NCBI GenBank assembly: GCA_036971475.1
Contig: JBAIZL010000001.1
Coordinates: 78,726,271-78,790,270 of the forward strand
DNA length: 64,000 nucleotides
DNA from: Prosapia bicincta
Taxonomy: Eukaryota; Arthropoda; Insecta; Hemiptera; Cercopidae
Direction: 5' to 3'
Part shown: piece after piece, positions 12,280-26,200 of the stretch
Layout: each line of letters opens with the position of its first letter
How positions within the stretch are numbered: the stretch's first letter is position 1
Program-made: the position numbers and the translations under genes
Notes under the pieces: generated by a model
The model's database searches: none
What the model saw: only the letters and a program-made list of their open reading frames with translations
Told to the model about the DNA's origin: nothing

Positions 12280-12680
12280 GAGCCAAGACGACGTTGAAGG
12301 TTAAATTAGATAAAAAGCTATTGAATTAGCAAGACAAGTATCAGCTAGGACATTCTTAAAGTGTCGATCACACAAGGAGATATCTATAAATGTGACATAA
12401 TTAGGAAGAGCCGATACGAGTTTAATGTTAGATTATGACAAAATAAATTATCTGACGTGATCCGGTACAGAGGAACCGAAACGAGATTGAAGAATAGATT
12501 ATGCAAATCCTATTTACTAACCAAGACACGGATGAAACAAGACGTTTTTCAAGAACGGATGACGCAAAAACATATCTTTTGGCATAACCCTGTATGAATA
12601 AGCCAATACGAGCTTGATGGTCAGATTTTGACAAAAAGATGTCATCTGACGTGATCTGGCACGGAGGAGCCAAGACTGGC
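12280..12680. repeat. Highly diverged ~64-bp tandem repeat, about 6 copies
   Basis: A motif of the form GAGCCRAKACGAGNTTGAAG followed by AGATTATGACAAA recurs near 12281, 12410, 12471, 12600 and 12667, with weak copies at the intermediate positions. TCTGACGTGATCYGG occurs twice (12450 and 12645). Divergence between copies is high, so this is an old array. Confidence 0.5.
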
Positions 12681-12954
12681 TTGCAGGTACATTCGTTTAA
12701 AGGTACATAGAAACTTAGCTAGTACGTTAATATTATTAGACAATTTTAGTAAACGATACTATCAACATGAATTGCGACTAATCCCCCTCCTAATGTAACA
12801 AACTGATTACTGTGAACGTATAAAATACCTAAATTATAATTCAAATTACCCCACGTGATAAAATAAATAATTCATTTGACAGAAAATAACGTTTTTATCC
12901 TTAAGCGAAACAATGACGCAAACAAGATCGATTCCCCGTTATCTCGTCCCTACA

Positions 12955-13235
12955 CAAGTTGATTTCAAATAAATCCGTCCACTAACCCGCTTTTATTTCC
13001 CTCAAGGCAATTTCATCTTGTCTTATTTCGGACTTGAGATAGGGATTGCGATTTGTTCGATGTAACGTGCAAGCGGACACTTTGCAGACCATAACATTTG
13101 TCGCCGGGATCTATTTAGTGTAATCCCAAGGCGCGGCAGGTGTTCTTTAATTAGGCAGGCATTAACCTACAGAAACCAGGCTGTCATTAGTGACTCGCGT
13201 GACGGAAAATCCTTCAAGGCCGGTTGCAAACACCT
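12955..13235. promoter_or_regulatory. GC-elevated block, possible conserved non-coding element
   Basis: The block is non-repetitive and clearly richer in GC than its flanks. It contains GCGGCAGGTG (E-box CAGGTG) next to TTTAATTAGG (homeodomain-type TAATTA) near 13135-13155. No open frame of note. A regulatory role is inference from composition and clustered motifs only. Confidence 0.2.
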
Positions 13236-13408
13236 TTATTTATACAAAATGTAACTACTTCTTATTTTCATTAGTTTTAATAAATTATTCTGAAGAGAGA
13301 GAGAGGGGACAGTAAGCTAGATAAAGAAAGAGAGATAGGACAGACAGTTATAAAAAGAAAGTGAAATGGAGAAAGATAGATAGAGAAAGAGGGAACGAAG
13401 ACAGTGAT

Positions 13409-13640
<232 letters not shown>

Positions 13641-13845
13641 AGAGAGAGAAAATACATTTCAATGTTGCATTTATAGAACACAACTGTTTGGATTGTAAAG
13701 AAAGTAAACTCCAAACATTTTAGCGTGATTAGTAATTGAAAAAATAAACTTCTAGTTTTATAGTAGAAGTGTTTTAAAACTGTAAAATGATTTGGATGGA
13801 AAATAAGAATTAAAGAGAACGCTCAAAGTGAGGAGATTAAAGGGT

Positions 13846-14129
13846 GGGATGGAAGGGAGTTATGAAGGAGAAGGATGTATGGGAGAGAAGTAAGGGAGGG
13901 ATGGAAGAGAGTTATGAAGGAGAAGGATGTATGGGAGAGAAGTAAGGGAGGGATGGAAGAGAGTTATGAAGGAGAAGGATGTATGGGAGAGATTTAAGGG
14001 AGGGATGGAAGAGAGTTATGAAGGAGAAGGATGTATGGGAGAGATATAAGAGAGGGATGGAAGGGAGTTATGTAGGAGACGGATGTATGGGAGAGATGTA
14101 AGGGAGGGATTTAAGTGCCGGGGGGGGGG
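13846..14129. repeat. 52-bp purine-rich minisatellite, about 5 copies, ending in G10
   Basis: The unit begins GGGATGGAAGAGAGTTATGA and continues AGGAGAAGGATGTATGGGAG. Copies start at 13846, 13898 and so on at 52-bp steps to about 14114, with only a few differences. A run of ten G residues follows at 14120-14129. Confidence 0.95.
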
Positions 14130-14562
14130 ATATTTTAAGCTAAATTTTTCTTGGCCTTAGAAAACCTTCACAGTAAGAACAGAAACAAGGGTTCAATAGT
14201 TGAAAACACAGAGCCCATGTCCTGAAGAATCCATGTAACCATAAGTTCACTCAAGTAGGCCGACTAGTGGCATGCTGGAGGCTAAGCTACAGCGCTGGAA
14301 TTACGCTCATATTTGCCAATAAAACACGGTAATGGCCGAGTTTACGACGCAAACTGTATTTAACCAAAATTATTTCTTCCAAGCATATTCGATGCAATAA
14401 AATTTTATTACTTCTTTAATATTCAGCTGAGCCAGACATTTTACGTGTGACGTAACAAGGATAAAAAAAGGATAAACAACCCTAATATTAAGAGCAGGTG
14501 ATCACAAACTAATAAAGGATACTAGGGGATAGTAACTGTCAGCCGATACCACGTAGGCGATA
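14130..14562. other. Unique sequence, no feature seen
   Basis: No open frame or repeat supported. Confidence 0.5.
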
Positions 14563-14850
14563 CTATGCAAAGGACAATTGCCCTAGAAATGTTTCTAATA
14601 AGAGTCTTCCAAATAGTAAGGCTTTAATTTTAACTGATTTAATCAAAAGATGATAATTGTTATGTAAGAATCGGCCCCAAAACATATGTAAAAGTAATAT
14701 ATAAGGTAAAGAGAGAAAATTTAACATCTTGATCAAAGAGAAATAAGCATTAAGCTTATTGAATATACGTAAAACTTTGACACAATGTAGGCAGACACAA
14801 TGATGCCAACCTAACAAAACACCACAAAAAATGATGGTAGGTTAAAACCT
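14563..14850 (-). pseudogene. Relic of a non-LTR retrotransposon reverse transcriptase
   Basis: An 84-codon minus-strand frame, plus in-frame sequence just upstream, follows the pattern found after the catalytic part of Jockey-like LINE reverse transcriptases. In order: FCGV (for the usual FLGV), WHHCV, then CVKVLRIFNKLNAYFS, then LPYILLLHMFWGRFLHNN (the family reads roughly Y-hydrophobic-Y-G-WG followed by a polar stretch). Stops lie on both sides (a TAA within about 35 codons upstream and a TAG after LSFA), and no catalytic YADD segment is visible. The match is by pattern reading only. The flanking sequence to 15440 holds nothing else that I recognise. Confidence 0.4.
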
Positions 14851-15439
14851 GGCAAATAATGTATGAAATTATCTATAGTACCAATTGCAAAGAAGAAAAA
14901 AGATACTGAAGTAAAATACCGAATACTTAAAATTGGAAGAGCGCGTGGGCTCACTCATCATCTTCTTGTTATCAAAATTTCTTTAACAATGAAGTAATCT
15001 GATACTGTATTACTCGGTCTTATAAAACAGACTTTGAGACCATTATGATATTCTATCATAATCTGAGGCAATCTAAAAACAAAAAGAGGAGACGCCTAAT
15101 GAGTTTGTTGAATTAAAATTCAAAAGCAATTACTTGTCGCAAGGCGCACCTGGATTAGCTAGAAGTATTTTCAGATATTTTTCTCCCACATATTTTATGA
15201 TTTCAGAGAAATATGCTTACGTCACTAAATATTATCCTTGAAGATAGGTCCATTCATTCAACTCAGAATCATGCGACTATTATGGTCAAGTGAGGTGTTC
15301 AAGACAGTTACGAAGGCAGCACATTATATTACATCCCTGAACATCGCGCGAGTTAAAGGATCTCTAAGGAGTTGTGCTTGATTTGGTAACCGTTTTGTTA
15401 TGTCGAAACAAATTTAAATACAATTGCTAGAAATTAGAC
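14851..15439. other. Unique sequence, no feature seen
   Basis: No repeat or open frame supported. Confidence 0.45.
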
Positions 15440-16520
15440 CTTGTTTATACTTGAAGGAATAGTTATTACTCAGTAATAAAATAAGTTTTATAAGGTTAAT
15501 GGTAATATAAGAGTAGTAAAGAACTTACCATAAGGTTAATAATATTATGAGTAGTAATAAGATACCTACTATAAAGTAAATGTTAATAGCTTTAGTAATA
15601 CAATACAAAATTTAGGGTAATGTTAATATGGGTGGTAATAAACAACTTACCATAACGTAAATGTTAATACATTTAGTAATAATGTAATTACTATAAGGTA
15701 GTGCTAATATGGGTGGTAATTATTACTATAAGGTTAGTTTAATGCAGTTAGTAATCAAATACTTACCGTAAAGTTATTATCATGGTTAGTAATAAATTCC
15801 TTACTATAAGGAAATGCTAATATGGTTATTTGTAAAATTTTCACTATTACATTAATGATAACCTGTTTAGTAATAAAAAAAAATACCTTAAGGTTAATGA
15901 TATGGTTAGAAATTATATAGGTTTTTAAAATTTACGTTAATATGGCTATTAACAAAATAGTTACGATAAGGTTAATGTGTATACACCTAACAATAACATA
16001 TATACTTTAAAATTAATGTTAATGTGGTTAATAATAAAATACTTACCATAAGGTTTATGTTTATTTGGTTAGTAATATAATTCATACCTTAATGTTATGG
16101 TTAGTAATGAAATAGTTACTATAAGTTTAATGTTAATATGCTTGTTAATAACAGACTAGAGTTAATGTAAGGTTAATTTTGATATGGATAGTAATAATTT
16201 ATTTACCATACGGTTAAGGTTTATATAGTAAGTAATAAGATAATTACTATAAAATTATGTTAATATGGCTAACAATAGAAACTTACTATAAGGTTAAAGG
16301 TTATATAGTAAGTAATAAAATACTTACCTTAAGGGTAATGTTAATATGATTAGTCATTAAATAGTTAATGTAAGGTTTATGTTGATATTGTTAGGGCTAA
16401 TATAGATTCTATACGGTTAGTTATAAGGTTATTAATGAAATAATTACTATAAAATTTTGGTAATATGCTTAGTAATAAAATACTTTCTATAAGGCTATTG
16501 TATATGTGATTAGTTATTTA
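15440..16520. repeat. Degenerate ~42-bp minisatellite
   Basis: Variants of TACTATAAGGTTAATGTTAA followed by TATGGTTAGTAATAAAATAC recur about 25 times with many substitutions and length changes. The array lacks the homogeneity of the neighbouring 93-bp satellite, so it appears to have stopped turning over. Confidence 0.85.
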
Positions 16521-17230
16521 TTACTTTTTCCAAACACACTTGTACATCTTATGTAATTGAAAGAAGTGTTAAATAAAAAATACAACTTTCCAAGTATATG
16601 TTTGTCTACCGAAATTTGCTTTTTGTAGTGTCCAAATAATGTTACTTTTTTCTATCTGTGGATATTTTGTCAGGACCGTCCTAATAAAAGAGTCGAAGGG
16701 ATACTTCTGGCCAGTAGATAGATCCACTGCCACTGGATTTAAAAACAATGACTCCCTTTTTACAGTAAGAAAGGAACTGCATTAATACAACAATACCAAA
16801 TAAGAAAATCCGCCCGCTGCCCACCCTTACTGATTGCTGTCGCGACCTATTTCTTATAAGTCTCATTGTTGGGATTGTCTTACAGGAAGTCATTTCCTTT
16901 AAAAATAAATGAGTTGCCTCATTGTAATATGAAAATCTATTGTTTGCAACTTCAATGCAAGGACTAGAAAGGGACAAGTACGCATGGTTGGACTTTTCAT
17001 TAGCGAGACGAGTTTACTACAGATGAATACATTACTCGGAAGAATAAAATATCACTACAAATGGTTCAAGCTAAGAATGGGTTAGGTACTGGTATTTTTA
17101 ATATGATGATATGAATTTAGATAAGTGTCGGGCATTACATATGCAAATAACCGTCTAATACGTGTTTAACTTAGAGAGACGTCGGTCTAGTCTTGTCCTT
17201 TGCGTAAATAATATAGGCCATAACAGGATT
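16521..17230. other. Unique spacer with an unassigned 98-codon minus frame
   Basis: The minus-strand frame at 16681-16977 (MSLSSPCIEVANNRFSYYNE...) has no recognised domain. It is close to what could occur by chance. No other feature is supported before the satellite begins. Confidence 0.3.
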
Positions 17231-20200
17231 AGCGTTCTTCTTCTAACGGATTAACCACAAGTAGACACTGACACGTTTTTATAGCACCACCATAGTAAGA
17301 ATATGCTTCAAGAGGATTACCTTACATTTCTTGTTACAAAGGATTAACCACAAGTAGACACCGACACGTTTTTATAGCACCACCATAGTAAGAATATGCT
17401 TCAAGAGGATTACCTTACCCTTCTTGTTACAAAGGATTAACCACAGGTAGACACCGACACGTTTTTATAGCACCACCATAGTTAGAATATGCTTCAAGAG
17501 GATTACCTTACCCTTCTTGTTACAAAGGATTAACCACAGGTAGACACCGACACGTTTTTATAGAACCACCATAGTAAGAATATGCTTCAAGAGGATTACC
17601 TTACCCTTCTTGTTACAAAGGAATAACCACAGGTAGACACCGACACGTTTTTATAGCACCACCATAGTAAGAATATGCTTCAAGAGGATTACCTTACCCT
17701 TCTTGTTACAAAGGATTAACCACAAGTAGACACCGATACGTTTTTATAGCACCACCATAGTAAGAATATGCTCCAAGAGGATTACCTTACCCTTCTTGTT
17801 ACAAAGGATTAACCGCAGGTAGACACAGGCACGTTTTTATAGCACCACCATAGTAAGAATATGCTTCAAGAGGATTACCTTGCCCTTCTTGTTACAAAGG
17901 ATTAACCACAGGTAGACACCGACACGTTTTTATAGCACCACCATAGTAAGAATATGCTTCAAGAGGTTTACCTTACCGTTCTTGTTACAAAGGATTAACC
18001 ACAGGTAGACACCGACACGTTTTTATAGCACCACGATAGTAAGAATATGCTTCAAGAGGATTACCTTACCCTTCTTGTTACAAAGGATTAACCACAAGTA
18101 GACACCGACACGTTTTTATAGCACCACCATAGTAAGAATATGCTTCAAGAGGATTACCTTACCCTTCTTGTTACAAAGGATTAACCACAGGTAGACACCG
18201 ACACGTTTTATAGCACCACCATAGTAAGAATATGCTTCAAGAGGATTAAATTACCCTTCTTGTTACAAAGGATTAACCACAGGTAGACACCGACACGTTT
18301 TTATAGCACCACCATAGTAAGAATATGCTTCAAGAGGATTACCTTACCCTTCTTGTTACAAAGGAATAACCACAGGTAGACACCGACACGTTTTTATAGC
18401 ACCACCATAGTAAGAATATGCTTCAAGAGGATTACCTTACCCTTCTTGTTACAAAGGATTAACCACAGGTAGAAACTGACACGTTTTTATAGCACCACCA
18501 TAGTAAGAATATGCTTCAAGAGGATTACCATACCGTTCTTGTTACAAAGGATTAACCACAGGGTGACACCGACACGTTTTTATAGCACCACGATAGTAAG
18601 AATATGCATCAAGAGGATTACCTTACCCTTCTTGTTACAAAGGATTAACCACAAGTAGACACTGACACGTTTTTATAGCACCACCATAGTAAGAATATGC
18701 TTCAAGAGGATTACCTTACCCTTCTTGTTACAAAGGATTAACCACAGGTAGACACCGACACGTTTTTATAGCACCACCATAGTAAGAATATGCTTCAAGA
18801 GGATTACCTTACCCTTCCTGTTACAAAGGATTAACCACAGGTAGACACCGACACGTTTTGCATAGCACCACCATAGTAAGAATATGCTTCAAGAGGATTA
18901 CCTTACCCTTCTTGTTACAAAGGATTAACCACAGGTAGACACCGACACGTTTTTATAGCACCACGATAGTAAGAATATGCTTCAAGAGGATTACCTTACC
19001 CTTCTTGTTACAAAGGATTAACCACAAGTAGACACCGACACGTTTTTATAGCACCACGATAGTAAGAATATGCTTCAAGAGGATTACCTTACCCTTCTTG
19101 TTACAAAGGATTAACCACAAGTAGACACCGACACGTTTTTATAGCACCACCATAGTAAGAATATGCTTCAAGAGGATTACGTTACCCTTCTTGTTACAAA
19201 GGATTAACCACAGGTAGACACCGACACGTTTTTATAGCACCACCATAGTAAGAATATGCTTCAAGAGGATTACCTTACCCTTCTTGTTACAAAGGATTAA
19301 CCACAGGTAGACACCGACACGTTTTTATAGCACCACGATAGTAAGAATATGCTTCAAGAGGATTACCTTACCCTTCATGTTACAAAGGATTAACCACAGG
19401 TAGACACCGACACGTTTTTATAGCACCACCATAGTAAGAATATGCTTCAAGAGGATTACCTTACCCTTCTTGTTACAAAGGATTAACCACAGGTAGACAC
19501 CGACACGTTTTTATAGCACAACCATAGTAAGAATATGCTTCAAGAGGATTACCTTACCCTTCTTGTTACAAAGGATTAACCACAGGTAGACACTGACACG
19601 CATTTATAGCACCACCATAGTAAGAATATGCTTCAAGAGGATTACCTTACCCTTTTTGTTACAAATGATTAACCACAGGTAGACACAGACACGTTTTTAT
19701 AGCACCACCATTGTAAGAATGGCTTCAAGAGGATTACCTTACCCTTCTTGTTACAAAGGATTAACCACAGGTAGACACAGACACGTTTTTATAGCACCAC
19801 CATAGTAAGAATATGCTTCAAGAGGATTACCTAACCCTTCTTGTTACAAAGGATTAACGACAGGTAGACACCGACACGTTTTTATAGCACCACCATAGTA
19901 AGAATATGCTTCAAGAGGATTACCTTACCCTTCTTGTTACAAAGGATTAACCACAGGTAGACACAGACACGTTTTTATAGCACCACCATTGTAAGAATAT
20001 GCTTCAAGAGGATTACCTTACCCTTCTTGTTACAAAGGATTAACGACAGGTAGACACCGACACGTTTTTATAGCACCACCATTGTAAGAATATGCTTCAA
20101 GAGGATTACCTTACCCTTCTTGTTACAAAGGATTAACCACAGGTAGACACAGACACGTTTTTATAGCACCACCATTGTAAGAATATGCTTCAAGAGGATT

Positions 20201-23200
20201 ACATTACCCTTCTTGTTACAAAGGATTAACGACAGGTAGACACCGACACGTTTTTATAGCACCACCATTGTAAGAATATGCTTCAATAGGATTACCTTAC
20301 CCTTCTTGTTACAAAGGATTAACCACAGGTAGACACCGACACGTTTTTATAGCACCACCATAGTAAGAATATGCTTCAATATGATTACCTTACCCTTCTT
20401 GTTACAAAGGATTAACCACAAGTAGACACCGACACGTTGTTATAGCACCACCATTGTAAGAATATGCTTCAAGAGAATTACCTTAAACTTCTTGTTACAA
20501 ATGATTAAGCACAAGTAGACACCGACACGTCTTTATAGCACCGCCATTGTAGGAATATGCTTCAAGAGGATTTCCTTACCCTTCTTGTTACAAAGGATTA
20601 ACCACAAGTAGACACCGACACGTTGTTATAGCACCACCATTGTAAGAATATGCTTCAAGAGAATTACCTTAAACTTCTTGTTACAAATGATTAAGCACAA
20701 GTAGACACCGACACGTCTTTATAGCACCACCATTGTAGGAATATGCTTCAAGAGGATTTCCTTACCCTTCTTGTTACAAAGGATTAACCACAGGTAGACA
20801 CAGACACGTGTTTAGTGCACCACCATTGTACGAATATGCTTCAATATGATTACCTTACCCTTCTTGTTACAAAGGATTAACCACAGGTAGACACCGACAT
20901 GTTTTTATAGCACCACCATTGTAAAAGTATGCTTTAAGAGGATTGCCTTACCTTCTTGTTACAAAGGATTAACTACAGGTAGACACCGACACGTTTTTAT
21001 AGCACCGCCATTGTAAGAATATGCTTCAAGAGGATTACCTTACCCTTCTTCTTACAAAGGATTAACGACAGGTAGACGCCGACACTTTTTTATAGCACCA
21101 CCATTGTAAAAGTATGCTTCAAGAGGATTACCTTACCCTTCTTGTTACAAAGGATTAACTACAGGTAGACACCGACACGTTTTTATAGCACCGCCATTGT
21201 AAGAATATGATTCAAGAGGATTACCTTAACCTTCTTCTTACAAAGGATTAATGACAAGTAGACGCCGACACGTTTTTATAGCACCACCATTGTAAAAGTA
21301 TGCTCTAAGAGGATTACCTTACCCTTTTTGTTACAAAGGATTAACCACAGGTAGACACCGACACGTTTTATAGCACCACCATAGTAAGAATATGCTTCAA
21401 GAGGATTACCTTACCCTTCTTGTTACAAAGGATTAACCACAGGTAGACACTGACACGTTTTTATAGCACCACCATTGTAAGAATATGCTTCAAGAGGATT
21501 ACCTTACCCTTCTTGTTACAAATGATTAACCACAGGTAGACACAGACACGTTTTTATAGCACCACCATTGTAAGAATGGCTTCAAGAGGATTACCTTACC
21601 CTTCTTGTTACAAAGGATTAACCACAGGTAGACACAGACACGTTTTTATAGCACCACCATAGTAAGAATATGCTTCAAGAGGATTACCTTACCCTTCTTG
21701 TTACAAAGGATTAACGACAGGTAGACACCGACACGTTTTTATAGCACCACCATAGTAAGAATATGCTTCAAGAGGATTACCTTACCCTTCTTGTTACAAA
21801 GGATTAACCACAGGTAGACACAGACACGTTTTTATAGCACCACCATAGTAAGAATATGCTTCAAGAGGATTACCTTACCCTTCTTGTTACAAAGGATTAA
21901 CCACAGGTAGACACAGACACGTTTTTATAGCACCACCATTGTAAGAATATGCTTCAAGAGGATTACCTTACCCTTCTTGTTACAAAGGATTAACCACAGG
22001 TAGACACCGACACGTTTTTATAGCACCACCATTGTAAGAATATGCTTCAATAGGATTACCTTACCCTTCTTGTTACAAAGGATTAACCACAGGTAGACAC
22101 CGACACGTTTTTATAGCACCACCATAGTAAGAATATGCTTCAAGAGGATTACCTTACCCTTCTTGTTACAAAGGATTAACCACAAGTAGACACCGACACG
22201 TTGTTATAGCACCACCATTGTAAGAATATGCTACAAGAGAATTACCTTAAACTTCTTGTTACAAATGATTAAGCACAAGTAGACACCGACACGTCTTTAT
22301 AGCACCACCATTGTAGGAATATGCTTCAAGAGGATTTCCTTACCCTTCTTGTTACAAAGGATTAACCACAGGTAGACACAGACACGTGTTTAGTGCACCA
22401 CCATTGTACGAATATGCTTCAATATGATTACCTTACCCTTCTTGTTACAAAGGATTAACCACAGGTAGACACCGACATGTTTTTATAGCACCACCATTGT
22501 AAAAGTATGCTTTAAGAGGATTGCCTTACCTTCTTGTTATAAAGGATTAACGACAGGTAGACACCAACACGTTTTTATAGCACCACCATTGTAAAAGTAT
22601 GCTTCAAGAGGATTACCTTACCCTTCTTGTTACAAAGGATTAACCACAGGTAGACACCGACACGTTTTTATAGCACCACCATAGTAAGAATATGCTTCAA
22701 GAGGATTACCTTACCCTTCTTGTTACAAATGATTAACCACAGGTAGACACAGACACGTTTTTATAGCACCACCATTGTAAGAATGGCTTCAAGAGGATTA
22801 CCTTACCCTTCTTGTTACAAAGGATTAACCACAGGTAGACACAGACACGTTTTTATAGCACCACCATAGTAAGAATATGCTTCAAGAGGATTACCTTACC
22901 CTTCTTGTTACAAAGGATTAACCACAGGTAAACACCGACACGTTTTTATAGCACAACCATAGTAAGAATATGCTTCAAGAGGATTACCTTACCCTTCTTG
23001 TTACAAAGGATTAACCACAGGTAGACACTGACACGCATTTATAGCACCACCATAGTAAGAATATGCTTCAAGAGGATTACCTTACCCTTCTTGTTACAAA
23101 TGATTAACCACAGGTAGACACAGACACGTTTTTATAGCACCACCATTGTAAGAATGGCTTCAAGAGGATTACCTTACCCTTCTTGTTACAAAGGATTAAC

Positions 23201-26200
23201 CACAGGTAGACACAGACACGTTTTTATAGCACCACCATAGTAAGAATATGCTTCAAGAGGATTACCTTACCCTTCTTGTTACAAAGGATTAACGACAGGT
23301 AGACACCGACACGTTTTTTAACACCACCATAGTAAGAATATGCTTCAAGAGGATTACCTTACCCTTCTTGTTACAAAGGATTAACCACAGGTAGACACAG
23401 ACACGTTTTTATAGCACCACCATTGTAAGAATATGCTTCAAGAGGATTACCTTACCCTTCTTGTTACAAAGGATTAACGACAGGTAGACACCGACACGTT
23501 TTTATAGCACCACCATTGTAAGAATATGCTTCAAGAGGATTACCTTACCCTTCTTGTTACAAAGGATTAACCACAGGTAGACACAGACACGTTTTTATAG
23601 CACCACCATTGTAAGAATATGCTTCAAGAGGATTACATTACCCTTCTTGTTACAAAGGATTAACCACAGGTAGACACCGACACGTTTTTATAGCACCACC
23701 ATTGTAAGAATATGCTTCAATAGGATTACCTTACCCTTCTTGTTACAAAGGATTAACCACAGGTAGACACCGACACGTTTTTATAGCACCACCATAGTAA
23801 GAATATGCTTCAATATGATTACCTTACCCTTCTTGTTACAAAGGATTAACCACAAGTAGACACCGACACGTTGTTATAGCACCACCATTGTAAGAATATG
23901 CTTCAAGAGAATTACCTTAAACTTCTTGTTACAAATGATTAAGCACAAGTAGACACCGACACGTCTTTATAGCACCACCATTGTAGGAATATGCTTCAAG
24001 AGGATTTCCTTACCCTTCTTGTTACAAAGGATTAACCACAAGTAGACACCGACACGTTGTTATAGCACCACCATTGTAAGAATATGCTTCAAGAGAATTA
24101 CCTTAAACTTCTTGTTACAAATGATTAAGCACAAGTAGACACCGACACGTCTTTATAGCACCACCATTGTAGGAATATGCTTCAAGAGGATTTCCTTACC
24201 CTTCTTGTTACAAAGGATTAACCACAGGTAGACACAGACACGTGTTTAGTGCACCACCATTGTACGAATATGCTTCAATATGATTACCTTACCCTTCTTG
24301 TTACAAAGGATTAACCACAGGTAGACGCCGACATGTTTTTATAGCACCACCATTGTAAAAGTATGCTTTAAGAGGATTGCCTTACCTTCTTGTTACAAAG
24401 GATTAACGACAGGTAGACACCAACACGTTTTTATAGCACCACCATTGTAAAAGTATGCTTCAAGAGGATTACCTTACCCTTCTTGTTACAAAGGATTAAC
24501 TACAGGTAGACACCGACACGTTTTTATAGCACCGCCATTGTAAGAATATGCTTCAAGAGGATTACCTTACCCTTCTTCTTACAAAGGATTAACGACAGGT
24601 AGACGCCGACACTTTTTTATAGCACCACCATTGTAAAAGTATGCTTCAAGAGGATTACCTTACCCTTCTTGTTACAAAGGATTAACTACAGGTAGACACC
24701 GACACGTTTTTATAGCACCGCCATTGTAAGAATATGATTCAAGAGGATTACCTTAACCTTCTTCTTACAAAGGATTAACGACAAGTAGACGCCGACACGT
24801 TTTTATAGCACCACCATTGTAAAAGTATGCTCTAAGAGGATTACCTTACCCTTTTTGTTACAAAGGATTAACCACAGGTAGACACCGACACGTTTTATAG
24901 CACCACCATAGTAAGAATATGCTTCAAGAGGATTACCTTACCCTTCTTGTTACAAATGATTAACCACAGGTAGACACAGACACGTTTTTATAGCACCACC
25001 ATTGTAAGAATGGCTTCAAGAGGATTACCTTACCCTTCTTGTTACAAAGGATTAACCACAGGTAGACACAGACACGTTTTTATAGCACCACCATAGTAAG
25101 AATATGCTTCAAGAGGATTACCTTACCCTTCTTGTTACAAAGGATTAACGACAGGTAGACACCGACACGTTTTTATAGCACCACCATAGTAAGAATATGC
25201 TTCAAGAGGATTACCTTACCCTTCTTGTTACAAAGGATTAACCACAGGTAGACACAGACACGTTTTTATAGCACCACCATTGTAAGAATATGCTTCAAGA
25301 GGATTACCTTACCCTTCTTGTTACAAAGGATTAACGACAGGTAGACACCGACACGTTTTTATAGCACCACCATTGTAAGAATATGCTTCAAGAGGATTAC
25401 CTTACCCTTCTTGTTACAAAGGATTAACCACAGGTAGACACAGACACGTTTTTATAGCACCACCATTGTAAGAATATGCTTCAAGAGGATTACATTACCC
25501 TTCTTGTTACAAAGGATTAACGACAGGTAGACACCGACACGTTTTTATAGCACCACCATTGTAAGAATATGCTTCAATAGGATTACCTTACCCTTCTTGT
25601 TACAAAGGATTAACCACAGGTAGACACCGACACGTTTTTATAGCACCACCATAGTAAGAATATGCTTCAATATGATTACCTTACCCTTCTTGTTACAAAG
25701 GATTAACCACAAGTAGACACCGACACGTTGTTATAGCACCACCATTGTAAGAATATGCTTCAAGAGAATTACCTTAAACTTCTTGTTACAAATGATTAAG
25801 CACAAGTAGACACCGACACGTCTTTATAGCACCACCATTGTAGGAATATGCTTCAAGAGGATTTCCTTACCCTTCTTGTTACAAAGGATTAACCACAAGT
25901 AGACACCGACACGTTGTTATAGCACCACCATTGTAAGAATATGCTTCAAGACTATTACCTTAAACTTCTTGTTACAAATGATTAAGCACAAGTAGACACC
26001 GACACGTCTTTATAGCACCACCATTGTAGGAATATGCTTCAAGAGGATTTCCTTACCCTTCTTGTTACAAAGGATTAACCACAGGTAGACACAGACACGT
26101 GTTTAGTGCACCACCATTGTACGAATATGCTTCAATATGATTACCTTACCCTTCTTGTTACAAAGGATTAACCACAGGTAGACACCGACATGTTTTTATA

